Assembly: GCF_021390475.1 (NCBI RefSeq)
Contig: NZ_JAJUWS010000033.1
Span: forward strand, 1 to 64,000
DNA from: Streptomyces sp. ST2-7A
GTDB lineage: Bacteria > Actinomycetota > Actinomycetes > Streptomycetales > Streptomycetaceae
Direction: 5' to 3'
Length of the DNA stretch: 64,000 nucleotides
The first letter of the stretch is position 1. Every line of letters starts with the position of its first letter. Below are positions 50,705 through 58,777 of the stretch, in pieces. The position numbers and the translations under genes are program-made. The notes beneath the pieces are model-generated. The model was given only the letters and a program-made list of their open reading frames with translations. It was not told the DNA's origin and did not search any database.

Positions 50705-52129
50705 ATGTCGAAGGTTCTGAATAAACTTCCAGTCGGCGAGCGGGTCGGCATCGCGTTCTCGGGTGGCCTGGACACCTCGGTCGCGGTGGCGTGGATGCGC
50801 GAGGGCGGCGCCATCCCCTACGCCTACACGGCCGATGTCGGCCAGTACGACGAGCCGAAGCTGGACGACGTGCCCGCCCGGGGCCTCGCCTACGGCGCCG
50901 AACGCGCCCGGCTCATCGACTGCCGCGAGGCCCTGGTGGAGGAGGGATTGGCCGCCCTGACCGCCGGCGCCTTCCACATCCGGTCCGCCGGGCAGACCTA
51001 CTTCAACACCACTCCGCTGGGTCGCGCGGTGGTGGGCACCCTGCTGGTGCGGGCCATGCACGATGACGACGTCTCCATCTGGGGTGACGGTTCCACCTAC
51101 AAGGGCAACGACATCGAGCGGTTCTACCGCTACGGCCTGCTCGCCAACCCGGACCTGCGGATCTACAAGCCCTGGCTGGACCGCGACTTCGTGACCGAAC
51201 TCGGCGGCCGGCAGGAGATGTCCGTCTGGCTCTCCGAGCGGGACCTGCCCTACCGCGACTCCGCCGAGAAGGCGTACTCCACCGACGCCAACATCTGGGG
51301 CGCCACCCACGAGGCCAAGCGCCTGGAGTACCTCGACACCCCGCTGGAGATCGTCTCCCCGATCATGGGCGTCCGCTTCTGGGACGAGGGCGTGGAGATC
51401 CCGGCCGAGGACGTCACCGTCGACTTCGAGTACGGACGGCCGGTGCGGATCAACGGCAAGGCGTTCCCCTCCGCCGTGGACCTCGTCCGGGAGGCCAACG
51501 CGATCGGTGGCCGGCACGGCCTGGGCATGTCCGACCAGATCGAGAACCGCGTCATCGAGGCCAAGAGTCGCGGCATCTACGAGGCCCCCGGCATGGCGCT
51601 GCTGCACATCGCCTACGAGCGGCTGCTCAACGCCATCCACAACGAGGACACCGTGGCGATGTACCACGTGGAGGGGCGCCGGCTCGGGCGGCTGCTCTAC
51701 GAGGGCCGCTGGTTCGACCCGCAGGCGCTCATGCTGCGCGAGAGCCTCCAACGCTGGGTCGGCTACCCGGTCACCGGCAGCGTCACCCTGCGGCTGCGCC
51801 GGGGGCAGGACTACACGATCCTGGACACCACCGGCCCGCAGCTGAGCTACCACGCCGAGAAGCTGTCCATGGAGCGCAGCCACGAGCAGGCGTTCTTCCC
51901 GGACGACCGGATCGGTCAGCTGACCATGCGCAACCTCGACATCGCCGACTCCCGGGCGAAGCTCGAGCAGTACGCGGCGGGTGGGCGGCTCGAGGCATGG
52001 AAGGGTCTGATCGGCGTACCGGCGCCCGGCGGGGCGGAGGCCATCGCGAGCCTCGGCGCCGAGGAGGAGCCCGGTTCGGTGGACGACCAGGCGCTGGACC
52101 ACGCCGCGATCGAGTCCGGCACGGACTGA
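50705..52129 (+). CDS. argG: Argininosuccinate synthase
   Basis: The 474-residue product is the long, Escherichia coli-type argininosuccinate synthase. It joins citrulline and aspartate with ATP in arginine biosynthesis. The ATP pyrophosphatase P-loop is seen as VGIAFSGGLDTSVAVAWM. TYFNTTPLGRAVVGTLLVRAM, GDGSTYKGNDIERFYRYGLL, STDANIWGATHEAKRLEYL and SDQIENRVIEAKSRGIYEAPG follow in family order. The protein is cytosolic. No ribosome site precedes ATG 50705, and a -10 box ends 6 nt upstream, which suggests leaderless translation. It is a monocistronic unit with a strong terminator 107 bp after the stop. argB lies 6.6 kb away, but on the other strand and in the siderophore locus. Confidence 0.97.
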   Translation: MSKVLNKLPVGERVGIAFSGGLDTSVAVAWMREGGAIPYAYTADVGQYDEPKLDDVPARGLAYGAERARLIDCREALVEEGLAALTAGAFHIRSAGQTYFNTTPLGRAVVGTLLVRAMHDDDVSIWGDGSTYKGNDIERFYRYGLLANPDLRIYKPWLDRDFVTELGGRQEMSVWLSERDLPYRDSAEKAYSTDANIWGATHEAKRLEYLDTPLEIVSPIMGVRFWDEGVEIPAEDVTVDFEYGRPVRINGKAFPSAVDLVREANAIGGRHGLGMSDQIENRVIEAKSRGIYEAPGMALLHIAYERLLNAIHNEDTVAMYHVEGRRLGRLLYEGRWFDPQALMLRESLQRWVGYPVTGSVTLRLRRGQDYTILDTTGPQLSYHAEKLSMERSHEQAFFPDDRIGQLTMRNLDIADSRAKLEQYAAGGRLEAWKGLIGVPAPGGAEAIASLGAEEEPGSVDDQALDHAAIESGTD

Positions 52130-52222
52130 GCGGCGGTTCCCGGACCCGTCCGCCGGGACCCACCGGCCGGGAACATTCGCCCGGGCCCACCCGGATCACC
52201 ACCGCGGGTCACCGATCATTCC

Positions 52223-52234
52223 GCATATGTATGC
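52223..52234. promoter_or_regulatory. ARG-box-like palindrome GCATA-TG-TATGC
   Basis: GCATATGTATGC is close to a perfect palindrome with the TGCATA half-sites seen in actinobacterial ArgR targets. It sits between the argG stop and its terminator, an odd place for an operator. It could bind ArgR as a second, downstream site or be chance. Confidence 0.4.
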
Positions 52235-52236
52235 AC

Positions 52237-52277
52237 GGCCCCGGGTCGTGGCGCATCCCGCGCCACGACCCGGGGCC
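52237..52277 (+). terminator. argG terminator, 18-bp perfect stem
   Basis: GGCCCCGGGTCGTGGCGC (52237-52254) is exactly complementary to 52260-52277 with a 5-nt loop. Position after argG and stem strength make this a confident call. Confidence 0.88.
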
Positions 52278-52586
52278 ATTCGCTTCGTATGGGACGTTCC
52301 GGTGAGCCGGGGCGAGCGTTCGAGGCGGGGGCGCAACCGTCCGCTCCCGATCGTCCCGGCCTCCCCACCCGTCATCAACCTCCGAACATCTGAACCATGA
52401 ATCGCCCGAATCGGGCGTGACCCGGACCGGTCTACCCGCGTTAACCGAGCACTCGCGCGATTTTCCGAGACCGAGAGGAACAGTCGTGGTCCGATACCCG
52501 AACGCCCTCGCCCCTCCCGGAGACTCCCCCGGCCCCCACTCTCGTCATCGGCACCGCGGTTCCCGTCCGGAAGGGGGGAGCCGGGC

Positions 52587-54806
52587 ATGAGCACGCCGAC
52601 GGAGAGGAAGAGCGGCGGGAACGATGGCACGGACGATCAACCCGCCGGGCGGGGAACGGACGCGGAAGGAGTCGGGGGAACCACCGGGACCGAGGAGGCC
52701 GGGACCGAGGAGGCCGGGACCGAAGCCGGCGGGGAGGACGGGGAGTTCGTCTCGGAGTCCGAGCGCCTGCTGTTCGGCGGCCGGCTGCGCTACGACATGG
52801 GCTGGTCCCGCCACGACGAGGCGATCACGGGCCTGACCCTGCGCCGCACCCTCGTCCAACTCCCCCGCATGCTGCTGGTCTGCGCGCGCCTCGCCCGGGA
52901 CGCCGACCGACGCGCCACGCTCCAGGTGGTGATCGCCGAAACCCTGCGCGGCGTCACCGGTGCCGTGGCCCTGCTCGGCATCCAGGCGGTACTGGCCGCG
53001 ATCCTCGCCCCCGACACCGTCACCGACGGACTGCGCGACGCCCTCCCGGCGATCCTGCTGGTGGCGGGCGCGGCCTCGGTCGGAGCGGTGCTGGGGGCGG
53101 TGACCACCCGGGCCGACGGCGTCCTGCAGCCCAAGGTCGAACGCCTGGCCCGCGAACGGTACCTGCGACGGGTCCTCGCCGTGGAACTGGCCGCGATCGA
53201 GGACCACGCCTTCCACAAGCTGCTGGAGTCCGCGCAGTTCGGGGCGGGATCCGCACGGCGGATGGTCGGCCAGGGCACCCGGGTGATCTCCGCGCTGATC
53301 TCGCTGGTCGCGGCGGCGGGTGTGCTGGCGGTGCTGCATCCGGTGCTCATGCCGATGCTGCTGCTGATGACCCTGCCCGGCGCCTGGGCCACGCTCACCA
53401 TCGCCCGCCGTAGGTACCGCTCGTACCACGAGTGGGTGCAGCACACCCGCGCGGCGAGCACCATCTCCCGGCTGATCATCGAGGAGGACGCCGCCGCCGA
53501 GGTGCGCGTGCACGGGACCGGGCCCTTCCTGCTGCACCACTTCGGGGCGATGTCCCGGGCGTACGAGGGGGAGCAGGCCCGGCTGGCCCGGGTCACGGCC
53601 GGCACCCAGTTGCTGGCCGCCGCCCTCACCGGTCTCACCGCCGTCGCCGCCTACGCGGTGCTCGGAGGCCTGCTGTGGACGGGCGCCGTGGCCCTGGCCG
53701 CCGCCGGCGCGGCGGTGGTGGCGATCCGCGCCGGTTCCTCGGCCCTGGACTCGTTGATCTCACAGGTGACGAACATGCACGAGGACAGCCTCTTCGTGCA
53801 CGACCTGCACCGGGTGGTCACCGAGGCCGACGGCCGGGAGATCCCGGTCGGCGGGGAGCCCGTGCCGGACGGGCCGGTGGGCATCGCGGTCGAGGGCGTG
53901 ACCTTCTCCTTCCCCGGCAGCGAGAGCGCATCCCCCACCCTGCGGGACGTCTCCCTGACCATCCCCGCCGGGCGGGTCACCGCCCTGGTCGGGGAGAACG
54001 GCTCGGGCAAGACCACCCTGGTCAAGTTGATCTGCGGGCTCCACCGGCCGGACTCGGGCCGCATCCTGTTCGGCGGCGTGGAAACCGGCCGGGCCGATCG
54101 CGCCCAACTCTTCTCCCGCTTCGCGGTGGTGGGGCAGGACTTCTACCGCTGGCCCTTCACCGCCGGGGTGAACGTCGCCATCGGTCGCGCGGACGACCCG
54201 ATGACCGAGGAGCGGCTGGACCGCGCCGCCGGGCGGGCCGGCGCCGGCGCCGTGGTCGACTCGCTGCCGCAGCGCTGGGGCACCCTGCTGTCGCGCGTCT
54301 TCCAGCGCGGCCACCAGCTCTCGGGCGGGCAGTGGCAGCGACTGGGCATCGCCCGCGCCGCCTACCGCGAGGCACCCGTGCTCGTCGTGGACGAACCCAC
54401 CGCCGCCCTGGACGCCAAGGCCGAGCAGGAGGTCTTCGAGAGCATCCGGGCCCTGGCCGACGAGGGACGGACGGTTGTCCTGATCACCCATCGGATGGCG
54501 TCGGTGCGCGGCGCGGACCTGGTGCACGTCCTGCACGAGGGCACGGTCGTGGAGTCCGGCTCCCCGGGGGAACTGCTCGCCCGGGGAGGCCGGTACGCGG
54601 AGATGTACTCCATCCAGGCGGCGCAGTTCGCCGAACCGGCGGAGCGGGGGGCGGTGAACGCCGACGCGGGTACGAACGACACGGACCCGGCGGGCACGGC
54701 GGACGCGGGTGGGGTTCCGGCGCAGAGGGGCCCCGGCGTCGTGGTCCCGGGCCCGGATGGCGGTGCCGACGGCGACACGGGTACGGACCCCGTGCCGGTT
54801 CCGTGA
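52587..54806 (+). CDS. ABC transporter, fused permease and ATP-binding domains (exporter type)
   Basis: The 739-residue product has an acidic, Gly/Glu-rich N terminus (1-55) with a threefold GTEEA-type repeat. Six membrane helices follow (about 105-395: LQVVIAETLRGVTGAVALLGI, AILLVAGAASVGAVLGAV, ISALISLVAAAGVLAVL, LLAAALTGLTAVAAYAVLGG). The ATPase (about 435-690) has Walker A LVGENGSGKTTLV, Q-loop VVGQDFYRWPF, signature HQLSGGQWQRL, Walker B VLVVDEPTAALDA and the H-loop VLITHRMASV. It works as a homodimer (or with a missing partner) to export lipids, peptides or drugs. The last 50 residues are disordered. ATG 52587 follows GGGGGGAG. No substrate gene is adjacent; the siderophore cluster starts 0.9 kb beyond it. 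Confidence 0.94.
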   Translation: MSTPTERKSGGNDGTDDQPAGRGTDAEGVGGTTGTEEAGTEEAGTEAGGEDGEFVSESERLLFGGRLRYDMGWSRHDEAITGLTLRRTLVQLPRMLLVCARLARDADRRATLQVVIAETLRGVTGAVALLGIQAVLAAILAPDTVTDGLRDALPAILLVAGAASVGAVLGAVTTRADGVLQPKVERLARERYLRRVLAVELAAIEDHAFHKLLESAQFGAGSARRMVGQGTRVISALISLVAAAGVLAVLHPVLMPMLLLMTLPGAWATLTIARRRYRSYHEWVQHTRAASTISRLIIEEDAAAEVRVHGTGPFLLHHFGAMSRAYEGEQARLARVTAGTQLLAAALTGLTAVAAYAVLGGLLWTGAVALAAAGAAVVAIRAGSSALDSLISQVTNMHEDSLFVHDLHRVVTEADGREIPVGGEPVPDGPVGIAVEGVTFSFPGSESASPTLRDVSLTIPAGRVTALVGENGSGKTTLVKLICGLHRPDSGRILFGGVETGRADRAQLFSRFAVVGQDFYRWPFTAGVNVAIGRADDPMTEERLDRAAGRAGAGAVVDSLPQRWGTLLSRVFQRGHQLSGGQWQRLGIARAAYREAPVLVVDEPTAALDAKAEQEVFESIRALADEGRTVVLITHRMASVRGADLVHVLHEGTVVESGSPGELLARGGRYAEMYSIQAAQFAEPAERGAVNADAGTNDTDPAGTADAGGVPAQRGPGVVVPGPDGGADGDTGTDPVPVP

Positions 54807-54810
54807 GACC

Positions 54811-54847
54811 GGCCCCGGTCCGTGGCACGACGCCACGGGCCGGGGCC
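54811..54847. terminator. Shared bidirectional terminator (ABC gene / DUF1349 gene)
   Basis: GGCCCCGGTCCGTGGC (54811-54826) pairs with 54832-54847 with one G-T wobble and a 5-nt loop. It lies between two convergent gene ends. Confidence 0.82.
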
Positions 54848-54873
54848 GGGGCCGCGTCGTGCCGGGCCGGCCG

Positions 54874-55488
54874 TCAGGAGCCGTCGCGGAGGTCGGCCGG
54901 GGCCGAGGGCTTGAAGGTGACGCGGTCGAAGGTCGCCACACACCCCTCGCCCATGGGTGACTGCGCGAGGAAGCCCACCCGGGCCGGCTCCCCCTCCGCC
55001 TCGTGCAGGGAGAAGTAGCGCAGCAGGCGCCACCACTCGCCGTCGGTGGAGGCGTGGAAGGCCCATGCGGTTCCCGCGCGGGTGACCCGCAGCCACAGCG
55101 CGTCGCCCTCCACCTCGAAGCCGTTGGCGTCGTCGGAGGTCGTCCGGGTGACGACGGTGACGGCGGTGGGAACGCGCTGCGGGGAGTACTCGAAGCAGAG
55201 CTTGGCCCAGCGGCGCGGGCCCGCGTGCGCCAGCAGCACCCCGGCGTCGTACACCGAGCCGAACTCCACCCGTACCCGGGCGGCGAGGGAGAAGTCGCCC
55301 TCCGGCGGGATGCCGACCAACCGACCGGCGTTCGGCGGGTTCCCGGCGGTACCGGCGGGATCGACGAACAGGTCGGTGCGGGCGCCGCCGCTGACGCGCA
55401 GGGCGTCCCCGACGATCTCGTGCGCGCACTTCGGCGCGCCGTCGGGTGACACCGGGAAGGGCAGGCCGGGAACGTCCGTGAAAGGCAT
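54874..55488 (-). CDS. DUF1349-domain protein (concanavalin-like fold)
   Basis: The 204-residue product is a single DUF1349 domain. Marker stretches are GGARTDLFVDPAG, FSLAARVRVEFGSVYDAGVLLAHAGPRRWAKLCFEYSP, LWLRVTRAGTAWAFHASTDGEWWRLLRYF and VGFLAQSPMGEGCVATFDRV. The fold is a beta-sandwich like that of lectins and regulators of sugar uptake. No signal peptide is seen, so it is probably cytosolic. Function in the family is not well defined. It lies alone, convergent with the ABC gene and upstream of the formyltransferase stop by 190 bp. Confidence 0.93.
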   Translation of the reverse strand: MPFTDVPGLPFPVSPDGAPKCAHEIVGDALRVSGGARTDLFVDPAGTAGNPPNAGRLVGIPPEGDFSLAARVRVEFGSVYDAGVLLAHAGPRRWAKLCFEYSPQRVPTAVTVVTRTTSDDANGFEVEGDALWLRVTRAGTAWAFHASTDGEWWRLLRYFSLHEAEGEPARVGFLAQSPMGEGCVATFDRVTFKPSAPADLRDGS

Positions 55489-55680
55489 GCGCGTCAGTCT
55501 CCGGGCCCCCCGGGAGCCCCGTCAACACCCGTACGGGTCAGGCGTGGTTCCGGTGCCGGGACGCGCCGCGACGACGGTCGTCCCGGCCATCGGTGGCCCT
55601 CGACCGCCCGGGGCGGCCCGGGCGCCGGGGACGCACCGACGGCCCGGGGGGGCCCGGTGGTGGGGGGCTGTCGGGGACGG

Positions 55681-56628
55681 TCAGGGACGGTCGGTGAGGT
55701 AGCCGCCCATGGAGCTGAAGTACTCGGTCGCGGGCAGTTCGCGGCCGTCCTCGGTGCGCACCCGGGTGACGGCCAGGCCGTGGTTACGGCCGGTGTGGGC
55801 GTCGGCGCCGGCGACGATCACCACGCCCTCCCCCTCGCGGTAGAAGATCCGGCCGGGGGTGCCACCGTAGCGCCCCGTCGAGACGACGGCCGAGAGGATC
55901 TCCAGGCGCCGGCCCCGGTGGAAGGTGAACGCGGCCGGGTACGGGGCGGATTGGGCCCGAATCAGGCGCTCCAGGTACTCGGCGGGCCGGTCCCAGTGGA
56001 TCCGGATGTCCTCCTCGGCGCGCTTGTGGAAGAAGGTGGCCAGGGAGCGGTCCTGCGGGGTGAACTCCGTCCGCCCGGAGGCGAGCAGGGCGAGGGCCTC
56101 GGTGGTGACGGGGGCGATGAGGTCCACGGTTCGGTGGAAGAGGTCGGTCGCGGTGTCGGTGGGGCCGACGGGGATCGCGCGCTGTACGACGATGTCGCCG
56201 GCGTCCAGTTCCTCGTCCATCATGTGCGCGGTGACGCCGACCTCCTTCTCGCCGTTGATGAGGGCCCAGATCAGCGGGGAGAAGCCGGCGTACTTCGGCA
56301 GCAGCGAGTCGTGGACGTTGAGGGTGCCGAGGCGGGGCAGGCCGAAGACGCGCGGCGGGATCCAGGTGCGCCAGTTGTTGGCGACGATGAGGTCCGGGTC
56401 TGCGTCCTTGAGGAGTTGGAACAGTTCCTCGTCGTCGGGTCGGTCGCGGAGGATGACCGGGACGTCGTGCTCGGTGGCGAGGTCGGCGACGGAGTCGCTC
56501 CAGATCCTCTCGTAGGCGTGGTCGCTCACGGGGTGCGTCACGACCGTCACCACGTCGTGTTCGGAGTCCAGGAGCGCTCGCAGGGTGCGGTGGCCCCAGG
56601 TCTGGTAACCGAACATGACGACCCGCAT
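55681..56628 (-). CDS. Hydroxyornithine formyltransferase for siderophore biosynthesis (CchA-like)
   Basis: The 315-residue product belongs to the methionyl-tRNA formyltransferase fold. It has LIVANNWRTWIPPRVF, then LGTLNVHDSLLPKYAGFSPLIWALINGEKEVGVTAHMMDEELDAGDIVVQ. That segment carries the catalytic Asn, His (NVH) and Asp. The C-terminal domain (about 210-315) is of the OB type. The genomic fmt of translation would sit by def or priA; here it faces an ornithine-type N-hydroxylase, so it most likely formylates N5-hydroxyornithine using formyl-tetrahydrofolate, as CchA does for coelichelin. An iron box lies 40 bp upstream, so it should be repressed by iron. RBS AGGAGGAAT precedes ATG 56628. 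Confidence 0.92.
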   Translation of the reverse strand: MRVVMFGYQTWGHRTLRALLDSEHDVVTVVTHPVSDHAYERIWSDSVADLATEHDVPVILRDRPDDEELFQLLKDADPDLIVANNWRTWIPPRVFGLPRLGTLNVHDSLLPKYAGFSPLIWALINGEKEVGVTAHMMDEELDAGDIVVQRAIPVGPTDTATDLFHRTVDLIAPVTTEALALLASGRTEFTPQDRSLATFFHKRAEEDIRIHWDRPAEYLERLIRAQSAPYPAAFTFHRGRRLEILSAVVSTGRYGGTPGRIFYREGEGVVIVAGADAHTGRNHGLAVTRVRTEDGRELPATEYFSSMGGYLTDRP

Positions 56629-56666
56629 GGGGATTCCTCCTCGGAAGGCGACTGACCAGCGCCAAG

Positions 56667-56685
56667 TAAAGCAAGGCTTACCTAA
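56667..56685. promoter_or_regulatory. Iron box (DmdR/IdeR type) for the formyltransferase gene
   Basis: TAAAGCAAGGCTTACCTAA matches the actinobacterial iron-box pattern TTAGGTTAGGCTnACCTAA at about 14 of 19 positions. It lies 39 bp before the minus-strand start. The iron-loaded repressor would bind here and shut off transcription. Confidence 0.72.
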
Positions 56686-56770
56686 CCACGCAACAGGGAT
56701 CCTTTTTCGGTCAGTTGGACCACGCGGCCGTCCCGGCCACCGTCACGGGGCGGTCGACAGGCCGATCATG

Positions 56771-56789
56771 TCAGGTTAGCCTTACCTAA
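56771..56789. promoter_or_regulatory. Iron box (DmdR/IdeR type) for the N-hydroxylase gene
   Basis: TCAGGTTAGCCTTACCTAA is a near-consensus iron box (17 of 19 by eye) and nearly palindromic. It lies about 140 bp before the N-hydroxylase ATG at 56932. This is the stronger of the two boxes. Confidence 0.85.
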
Positions 56790-56931
56790 GTTTTGTTCGG
56801 TCGGCGGTCATCGTCGTGCTCCGGCTACGCCCCTGTTCCGCCGATCCCGCCGCGACTTCGACCATCCCCCCGCTGTTCCCCGCCGTTTCCCACCGTCCGA
56901 CCGACGGTTGCCCCGCACCGATGGGAGTGAC

Positions 56932-58284
56932 ATGTCTCAGGTTCTTCCTGGCGACACACCAGTGATCCACGACCTCGTAGGCATCGGCTTCGGGCCGTCC
57001 AACGTGGCCATGGCCGTGGCACTGCGCGAGCACAACGCGCGCGTCGGCAGGCAGGAGGCGGTCACCTCCCACTTCTTCGAGCGCCAACCCCGATTCGGCT
57101 GGCACCGGGGAATGCTCATCGACGACGCCACCATGCAGGTCTCCTACCTCAAGGACCTGGTGACGCTGCGGAACCCGTCGAGCGAGTTCAGCTTCCTGTG
57201 CTACCTGCAGAGCAAGGGACGGCTGATCGACTTCGTCAACCACAAGAACTTCTTCCCGCTGCGGGTCGAGTTCCACGAGTACTTCGAGTGGGCCGCCTCC
57301 AAGGTCGACGACATGGTCTCCTACGGCCACGAGGTCGTCTCCGTCGAACCGGTGCTCTCCGAGGGCGGGGTGACCCACTTCGACGTCACCGCCCGCTGCG
57401 GCTCCGAGGAGGTCGTCCACCGGGCCCGCAACCTGGTCATCGGCACCGGGCTGCGCCCCCGGCTACCGGAGGGCGTCACCCGCTCGAACCGGATCTGGCA
57501 CACCTCCGACCTGCTCACCCGGGTGGGTGAGTTGGAGGGCACCGACCCCTCCCGATTCGTCGTGGTCGGCGCCGGCCAGAGCGCGGCGGAGAACGTCGCC
57601 CATCTGCACCGCCGTTTCCCCGGGGCCGAGATCTGCGCCGTCTTCTCCCGCTACGGCTACAGCCCCGCCGACGACAGCGGCTTCGCCAACCGCATCTTCG
57701 ACCCCGACGCCGTGGACGACTACTTCTCGGCCCCCGACGACGTCAAGCGCAGGCTGATGGAGTACCACGGGAACACCAACTACTCCGTCGTGGACATCGA
57801 CCTCATCGACGACCTGTACCGGGAGGCGTACCGGGAGAAGGTCCTGGGCACCGAGCGGCTGCGCTTCCTCAACGTCTCCCGGCCGACCGCCGTGGAGGAG
57901 GGGCCGGAGGGGGTGCGCGTCACCGTGCGGTCCCTGCTCACCGGTGAGGAGACGCCGCTGGACGCGGACGTCGTCGTCTTCGCCACCGGCTACCACCCGG
58001 CCGACCCGCTCCCCCTCCTCGGCGAGGTGGCGCGCCTGTGCCGGCGCGACGAGGAGGGACGGGTCCGGGTCGGGCGCGACTACCGGGTGATGACCGACCC
58101 GGGGGTGCGCGGCGGGATCTATCTCCAGGGCGGCACCGAGCACACCCACGGCATCACCTCCTCCCTGCTGTCGAACACCGCGATCCGGGTCGGGGAGATC
58201 CTGGACTCGGTGCTCGAGCGCGAGGCGAAGGCCACGGACGACGAGACGGGCGCGCTCGCCGACGGGATCGGCTCCGCCCGCTGA
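56932..58284 (+). CDS. Flavin-dependent L-ornithine (lysine) N-hydroxylase
   Basis: The 450-residue product is a class B N-hydroxylating monooxygenase. It starts with the FAD motif DLVGIGFGPSNVAMAVAL. HFFERQPRFGWHRGMLIDDATMQVSYLKDLVTLRNP follows, then FEYF-type substrate residues in SEFSFLCYLQSKGRLIDFVNH. The NADPH motif is SRFVVVGAGQSAAENVAHL and the end motif DADVVVFATGYHPADPL. It makes N5-hydroxyornithine, the iron-binding unit of hydroxamate siderophores. ATG 56932 follows GGGAGTGAC; an in-frame ATG eight codons upstream is less likely. It is divergent from the formyltransferase gene and preceded by a strong iron box. Confidence 0.95.
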   Translation: MSQVLPGDTPVIHDLVGIGFGPSNVAMAVALREHNARVGRQEAVTSHFFERQPRFGWHRGMLIDDATMQVSYLKDLVTLRNPSSEFSFLCYLQSKGRLIDFVNHKNFFPLRVEFHEYFEWAASKVDDMVSYGHEVVSVEPVLSEGGVTHFDVTARCGSEEVVHRARNLVIGTGLRPRLPEGVTRSNRIWHTSDLLTRVGELEGTDPSRFVVVGAGQSAAENVAHLHRRFPGAEICAVFSRYGYSPADDSGFANRIFDPDAVDDYFSAPDDVKRRLMEYHGNTNYSVVDIDLIDDLYREAYREKVLGTERLRFLNVSRPTAVEEGPEGVRVTVRSLLTGEETPLDADVVVFATGYHPADPLPLLGEVARLCRRDEEGRVRVGRDYRVMTDPGVRGGIYLQGGTEHTHGITSSLLSNTAIRVGEILDSVLEREAKATDDETGALADGIGSAR

Positions 58285-58462
58285 GCGGGGCCGCGTGCCG
58301 TCCCGTGCCCCCCCGTTCTCCCGGAACCGTCACACCGTCCGCCGCCGCGTCTGTTCGCACCCACCCGCGTCCGTTCACGTCCGCTCGCTTCCGTCGGGAC
58401 CGCCGACCGGCCGTCCGTTCGACCGGGCGACCGTTCGGCTCGACGATCAGGAGGAATCACCC

Positions 58463-58690
58463 GTGACCACCAACCCGTTCGACGACCAGGGGGGCCGTTT
58501 CCTGGTCCTGGCCAACGAGGAGAACCAGCACTCGCTGTGGCCGTCCTTCGCGGAGGTGCCGGCCGGATGGCGCGTCGTCCTCGGCGAGGACACCCGCGAG
58601 GCGTGTCTGGAGTATGTCGAGACGCACTGGACCGACCTGCGGCCGGCGAGCCTGATCGCCCACCGGCGGGAGGCCGCTACCGGCTCCTGA
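58463..58690 (+). CDS. MbtH-like NRPS accessory protein
   Basis: The 75-residue product has every MbtH landmark: NPFDDQGGRFLVLANEENQHSLWPSF, VPAGWRVVLGEDTREACLEYVETHWTDLRPASL. These proteins bind NRPS adenylation domains and are needed for their folding and activity. GTG 58463 follows AGGAGGA. It lies 178 bp after the N-hydroxylase gene and is likely in the same transcript. It should serve the NRPS whose end appears at 62207-64000. Confidence 0.97.
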   Translation: MTTNPFDDQGGRFLVLANEENQHSLWPSFAEVPAGWRVVLGEDTREACLEYVETHWTDLRPASLIAHRREAATGS

Positions 58691-58695
58691 GCGGT

Positions 58696-58747
58696 GGTGT
58701 GCGGAACGGCCCCGGGGACTCCCCTCCCCGGGGCCGTTCCGCACACC
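58696..58747. terminator. Shared bidirectional terminator, 23-bp perfect stem
   Basis: GGTGTGCGGAACGGCCCC and following bases (58696-58718) are exactly mirrored in 58725-58747 around a 6-nt loop. It ends the mbtH transcript and, on the other strand, the NRPS-MFS-DAHP-ArgB operon. Confidence 0.9.
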
Positions 58748-58777
58748 GCGGGGTCGGGTCCTCGTCCCGGTGCCGCC

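Larger units (their letters stand above)
52130..52586 (+). other. Intergenic region between argG and the ABC gene
   Basis: These 457 bp hold the palindrome and terminator listed below. At 52403-52417 there is a small inverted repeat, CGCCCGA-A-TCGGGCG, that could serve as an operator for the ABC gene. No gene is seen. Confidence 0.5.
56629..56931. other. Divergent iron-controlled promoter region
   Basis: These 303 bp separate formyltransferase and N-hydroxylase genes. They are AT-richer than the surroundings and hold the two iron boxes given separately. One box faces each gene, so the two genes are likely induced together when iron is scarce. Confidence 0.75.

Noticed and set aside
50248..50724. 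Plus-strand frame running into argG
   Set aside because: It is Arg/Pro/Ala-rich, crosses a strong hairpin and overlaps the better-supported 56-codon ORF and the argG start.
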